NCBI GenBank assembly: GCA_034008185.1 | Contig: CM067106.1 | Span: 434,001 to 498,000, forward strand | DNA from: Gorsachius magnificus | Taxonomy: Eukaryota; Chordata; Aves; Pelecaniformes; Ardeidae | Direction of reading: 5' to 3' | DNA length: 64,000 bases | Shown here: in pieces, positions 60,010-64,000 of the stretch | How positions within the stretch are numbered: position 1 is the first letter of the stretch | How the letters are laid out: each line of letters starts with the position of its first letter | Notes under the pieces: generated by a model | What the model saw: only the letters and a program-made list of their open reading frames with translations | What the model was told of the DNA's origin: nothing | The model's database searches: none | Position numbers and translations under genes: made by a program

Positions 60010-61430
60010 GCCAGGGATAAAATGGGGTGAGGCGGCCCCAAATAACTCCCCCCGCAACAGATATTTTTTTAAAGAAGAGCACAAAGGGGAGAGATCCCCC
60101 CAAAACGACCTCTCAAGTGGCTCCACCACCCCATTCTCCGCGCTCAAACCTCTTTTTCCTAGATGGTGACCCAACGGAGGGCCCAGGTGTCAAAATTTGA
60201 CTGTAGCTTCAGAGAAAAAATGGTTGAAAGGGCTGAAACCTTCCAGTTTTATGTCTCTAGAGCCTCAAATCCACTCCCTCACCCCAATACCTCCTTTAGG
60301 CGCTTTCCTCCGCTCTTGCTTCTCCAACTCCATTTCCTCGTTAAAATCCCATTTCTTGTAGGTGCCAACGGCACCTTCGCCTTGCGACATCTCCGATCCT
60401 TTTTCTTTGGATCTTACCCCAATTTATGCAGTGGGGAAGATGCGTCATCTTATCCTGAGGTGGGGGGGGAAAGGGGGGAAGGAAATGCTTGCGTTTCATA
60501 ATTCTGATTTCCTAGAAAAAAAAAAAAATAAAAAAATCTGCGCACTCAGGAGCTTTGGAGCAGCAATGCACTTGGGCAGCCCTTCACCACACGTCACAGC
60601 CCCCTTCCTTGTTGATTTTTGGAGGAATTGGTTAAAAAAACCACACTCTGTTCTCCCCAAACGAGGCCAACGCCTGCCCAAGGAGGTGGGTTTTTGAGAC
60701 TTCATGCCGAAATGGCCGGCGACAGAGGCAAGCACCTAAATTTCACTTTTTTTTTTTGGCCAGTGGAAATTCTTTCATGTGGTTTTGCATCAAGTCCTTG
60801 CGTTTTTAATGCGAGAAACTTCGCGTTGTGAAAATCCTCATTTTTGGGGGGGCACCGTTTCCTTTATTCCTTCTCAGGAGAATTCTTTGCGTTGCCCAAA
60901 CGCCCTCAGGGCTTCAAGCCCAGGCATCCCTTGGGCTGGCTATCGCAGAAAACGAAAGTTAGAACTTCTGAATCACTTCACTGCTGACTGATTTCAGCTG
61001 AATTTCGTAGAGGCACCCCGGGAAGAGCAAACACAGCCAAAATTTGAACGTCCCTCGCTCCGGTTCCCCTGTTCTCGGGGCAAGCAGCTTCCTCCTTTTG
61101 TCCAATTTCCCCTTTTTTGATCCCAAATCTAGGGGAAGTCGAGGCAAAACTTCTCCCCAGGGTAGCTGCTTGTATCCTTTTGGGTCAAAATGTCACGAAT
61201 TCGTGCCATGCTCTCTCACGGTGGTTCCCCTCTCTGCCACCGGCATGCGGTTTGTCCCGGTGGTAGGAGTGAGGTTTAATTAAAAAAAAAATAAAAATTG
61301 CTTTTTAAGCGGAAAGAATTGAAAATTGAAATAAAAGTCAAGAGGGGCCCCAAACCAGCTCCCGCCCCTAAACCTCCCTTGTCCTCATCTCTTTTTAAGG
61401 ATTTATCTTTTTATTTTTTAAATACTGAAG
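60010..61430. other. Unique spacer upstream of lectin B
   Basis: Non-repetitive, relatively AT-rich DNA with scattered A/T homopolymers. I see no splice-bounded coding exon and no recognisable domain. It probably contains the lectin B promoter and perhaps a 5' exon, but no decisive TATA or initiator signal is visible. Confidence 0.5.
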
Positions 61431-61469
61431 CTGGAGAGGTTGACATCCCCAATGTCCCTCAAACCCCAG

Positions 61470-61860
61470 TCCCTGGGGAACTGGGGACTCCAGTGTCCCT
61501 GCTCCCCTGGGATCACCAGGGAGCCCCAATACCCAAGATCTGAATCCCAGAGAAAGGTGGAACCCCTGTCCCCCCCCCCCATTTATGGGGAGCTGGGGTC
61601 CCTACTGTCCCCTCTGTCCCCATCCCTGGGTCCCTATGAGATGGAACACCCCGGTCACCCCAACACTCCTATCCCTGGGGAACTGGGGACCCCAGTGTCC
61701 CTGCACCCCTGGGATCACCGGCGACCCCCATTGCCCCAAGACCTGAATCCCAGAGAAAGGCGGAACCCCTGTCCCCCCCATTTATGGGGAGCTGGGGTCC
61801 CTACTGTCCCCTCTGTCCCCATCCCTGGGTCCCTATGAGATGGGGGACCCCAGCCACCCC
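61470..61860. repeat. Two-copy tandem duplication, about 203-bp period
   Basis: TGAATCCCAGAGAAAGG occurs at 61541 and 61744. The flanking text (CCCCATTTATGGGGAGCTGG, CCCATCCCTGGGTCCCTATG, GGGGAACTGGGGACCCC) is repeated at the same offset with few changes. Confidence 0.9.
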
Positions 61861-61989
61861 AACCCCTGGGGAACTGGGGACCCCCAACCCGGGTCCCCCT
61901 ACCTGGGCGCCCTCGCTGCGGTAACGGAGGGTGACTCCACCCTGGACCCCTCACCACAGAGCTGCGATCAGCTACTCGACGCCCCATAG

Positions 61990-62665
61990 GTGGCGGTGAC
62001 TGCCTATCATCCTCCATCAACCAATAAGAGCTGAAACCCCGGAAGGCGGGATCAGCCACCTGTGCTGGAAGGGCGAATGCCGCCCAGTCTCTGCGCCCCC
62101 ATAGGCTGCCTCGCCTTCTCCTCCCCCAGCGATTGGTGAAGTCTCCTGTCAATCAAATCCAAACCCTTCAGCTGGCGAGGCGGGGCTTGTTGCCCTCTCC
62201 TGTCAGCCAGGTGCCACTCCAAGCGAGATTTGGTAGCCGATTGGTCGCTTCACCTATCCATCATCACCACCTGCGCCTGCCATTCGCCTCTCATCAAGGC
62301 GTTGCCCACCCCCCTCAGCGGGGGAAGCATCTCCTTGACTCTCATTGGAGGGCGGCTTGCCCATCAACTACCCCCGAGCCAGCCCATTGGCTGACCGCGC
62401 AAGCAGGCGCGGTTTGTAGCCGGGTCCCCCGCGGCGGCTCATTCCCGAGCGGACCGCGGCGATTGGCTGTGGCGCCGCGGTGGGCGGGGGCGAGCAGGCG
62501 GAGGCGGTGCGCTGATTGGCTGCGGGGCGGGGCCGCCTGTCAGTCAGTGTCAGTCAGGGCGGCGGCGGCGGCGGCCGCGGCTCCCGCTCGGCTCCACGCG
62601 GCGGTGGCGGCGGGGGGACGCCGCGGGCCCCCCCCTCGGAGGCAGCCGGCGGTCGCCATGGCAGC
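61990..62665. promoter_or_regulatory. CpG-island-like promoter with seven CCAAT boxes
   Basis: CCAAT occurs forward at 62021 and inverted (ATTGG) at 62132, 62240, 62344, 62386, 62462 and 62515. A GC box, GCGGGGCGGGGCC, lies at 62521-62533. CpG density rises from about 62390. No TATA box is visible. This is the layout of an NF-Y/Sp1-driven housekeeping promoter and could fire in either direction. The first downstream ATG (CGCCATGGCAGCG, at 62658) has good context. Confidence 0.7.
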
Positions 62666-62690
62666 GCCTCGCAGGGGGGGGGGGGGGGGG
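62658..62690 (+). CDS. Possible first coding exon fragment (MAAPRR...)
   Basis: After the CpG island an ATG with Kozak-like context starts MAAPRR and then runs at once into a G run of about 24 bases. It could be the start of a gene that continues past the window, interrupted by an unreliable homopolymer. I do not recognise the product, and no donor can be placed. It may equally be a chance ATG in a 5' leader. Confidence 0.25.
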
Positions 62691-63130
62691 GGGGGGGGGG
62701 GCTCCTTCCCTCAGGAATGGGGGTGCCCCCCCGTGGGGGGTGGTCGGGAGTGATCACCCTCGGGGGGTAATTGGGCCAAACCCCCCCGGGGGGGGGGGGG
62801 GGTAATGCGGGGGGGGGGGGTAATTTGGGGTTAATTACCCCCCCCCAAGTCTCTAGGGGGCGTGTTGGGGTTGCCACCCCCCCCCAGGTGGGTGGTTATT
62901 GTGGGTACCCCCCCATTATTTGGGGGTCACCCCCTCCAATATGGGGGGGGGCATTGGGGTAATTTTCCCCCTGGCTATTGGGGTGGCTGGGGGTAAGCCA
63001 TCCCCCCCCCCAGTACTATAGGGTAACTGGGGGACACCCCCTCCAGGGGGGGGTAAGGGGTTACCCCCCCGGGGGGGTCCCCGGGACATTGGGGGGGTCC
63101 CCCCCATTCCCCTCCTTTATTGGGCTCCCC
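62680..63130. repeat. G/C homopolymer and GGGTAATTGGGG-type repeats
   Basis: Runs of 8-24 G or C alternate with TAATTTGGGG, TATTGGGGT and CACCCCC words. Gly- or Pro-rich frames on both strands are composition artefacts. Copy lengths are likely to be unreliable. Confidence 0.8.
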
Positions 63131-64000
63131 CCCCCCCATTGCAGCCTCCCTGGGGCTGCACTCCTGTGTGCAAAGAAGGTGTTGTCCCTTGCTTCTTTTT
63201 CCTGTAAAATAATCAGATTTTGGTTAAAAAAAAGGGGGGGGGGTTTGCAGCAGGTGGCTGGACCCCCCCTTTCACAGCTACGTTCCCCAAAATGTCATTT
63301 ATTTTGGGGGGCGGGGGGCTTTTATCCCCCCCCCACCAGCGCACACCCACCCTCTCCACCAGCATCCTGGTGCCCCCCATCCGTGGGGAGGGGGTTTGGG
63401 GGCGGGGGGGGGGGGGGGGGGGGGGAGCTGTCCCTGGGTGCCCCCCCAAAACACAAACACCCCCCCCAGCCCCCCGCAGCCACCCAGAAGATGGAGCAAC
63501 CGCGACCGCAGCCCCGCAAGCCGCGGCTTTGTGCCGTCCCCGGCGCGCCTCTCCTTTTGGGTTCAAACCCAGGGATTTTAGCTACGCCGGAGCGACTCAC
63601 GTTTCCCATCAAATTACAGGTTTTTCCCCCAAATTCACCTTCCCTTTTTGATTTTTTTTTTTTTTTTCCCCTTTTTTTCTCATGGTTTTCCATCAATCAG
63701 GGCTTCACCGGTGGTGTTGCCGGTGGCGTTTAATACCTGCCGCCACCAGCAGCCTGGAAGGGGGGGGGCCGGAAACAAACCTCCCCCTATTTTGATGAAA
63801 AATCCCCCAAAACCATCAAACCCTCCCATTTTGGGGCTCATTTCAACCAATTTAGGGCTGCAAAACCCACAAAAATCACCACCCCGGTGGCATTTTGGGT
63901 AGTTTTTCCCCCAAAAGCCACATTTTAAAATGCAGTTTGGTGGCCGGCACCACGGGGGGGTGTGGGGAGGTGGTTTCCTCACTCCGTTTTGGTGCTGAAT
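63131..64000. other. End of window, no gene identified
   Basis: The segment holds another G run (63401-63425), GC-rich text around 63480-63560, and mixed sequence. A minus-strand CTTCCAG at about 63757 is followed by a short open stretch (CWWRQVLNATGNTTGE), and a plus-strand Cys-containing stretch lies near 63150. Neither could be matched to a family. Confidence 0.4.

Noticed and set aside
63680..63982. Minus-strand frame ending CWWRQVLNATGNTTGEALIDG
   Set aside because: It has an acceptor-like start but no family resemblance I can defend, and it is composition-biased upstream.
1..64000. CRISPR arrays, operons, tRNA or rRNA genes
   Set aside because: The many tandem repeats have no unique spacers of constant length, the genes are intron-containing and vertebrate, and no tRNA cloverleaf or rRNA sequence was noticed.

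Overview
The window looks like avian nuclear DNA from a GC-rich, gene-dense microchromosome, probably the equivalent of chicken chromosome 28. The evidence is compact vertebrate genes with GT-AG introns, four CR1 LINE fragments, a bird-type ERVL-like solo LTR, and very many GC-rich minisatellites in introns and spacers. C3, VAV1 and an ADGRE-type adhesion receptor appear in the same order as on human 19p13.3. They are followed by C-type lectins of the FCER2/CD209/CLEC4G type, which lie on human 19p13.2. Species cannot be decided from sequence alone; the LTR suggests a neoavian or passerine bird.

Layout: 1-2.6 kb is tandem-repeat spacer. Complement C3 occupies 17.7 to 2.6 kb on the minus strand and appears complete, from signal peptide to the C345C end, including the four-basic beta/alpha junction, the C3a domain and the thioester. 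VAV1 occupies 19.65-31.0 kb on the plus strand with CH, acidic, DH, PH, C1, SH3, SH2 and SH3 exons. The copy as written has two missing DH-region exon segments and two one-base frame breaks, near or inside G/C homopolymers or minisatellites. These look like assembly lesions more than decay. An ADGRE-family receptor occupies 31.93-44.78 kb on the plus strand. Its 16 exons sum to 1902 nt (633 codons plus stop) and it has one EGF-like module, a GAIN/GPS region and seven membrane segments. Two type II membrane C-type lectins follow on the minus strand: lectin A at 54.4-48.8 kb (10 exons, 993 nt) and lectin B at 59.97-55.55 kb (8 exons, 822 nt). From about 60 kb to the end there is an upstream spacer, a CpG-island-like promoter with seven CCAAT boxes near 62.0-62.6 kb, and homopolymer-rich DNA without a gene I can identify.

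All recognisable genes belong to innate or adaptive immunity: opsonisation by C3, lymphocyte receptor signalling by VAV1, a myeloid adhesion GPCR and two lectin receptors. Most long open frames in the window are repeat artefacts. Arrays with 38-, 45-, 50- and 51-bp units lack stops in several frames and generate apparent proteins of up to about 1000 codons that are not genes.
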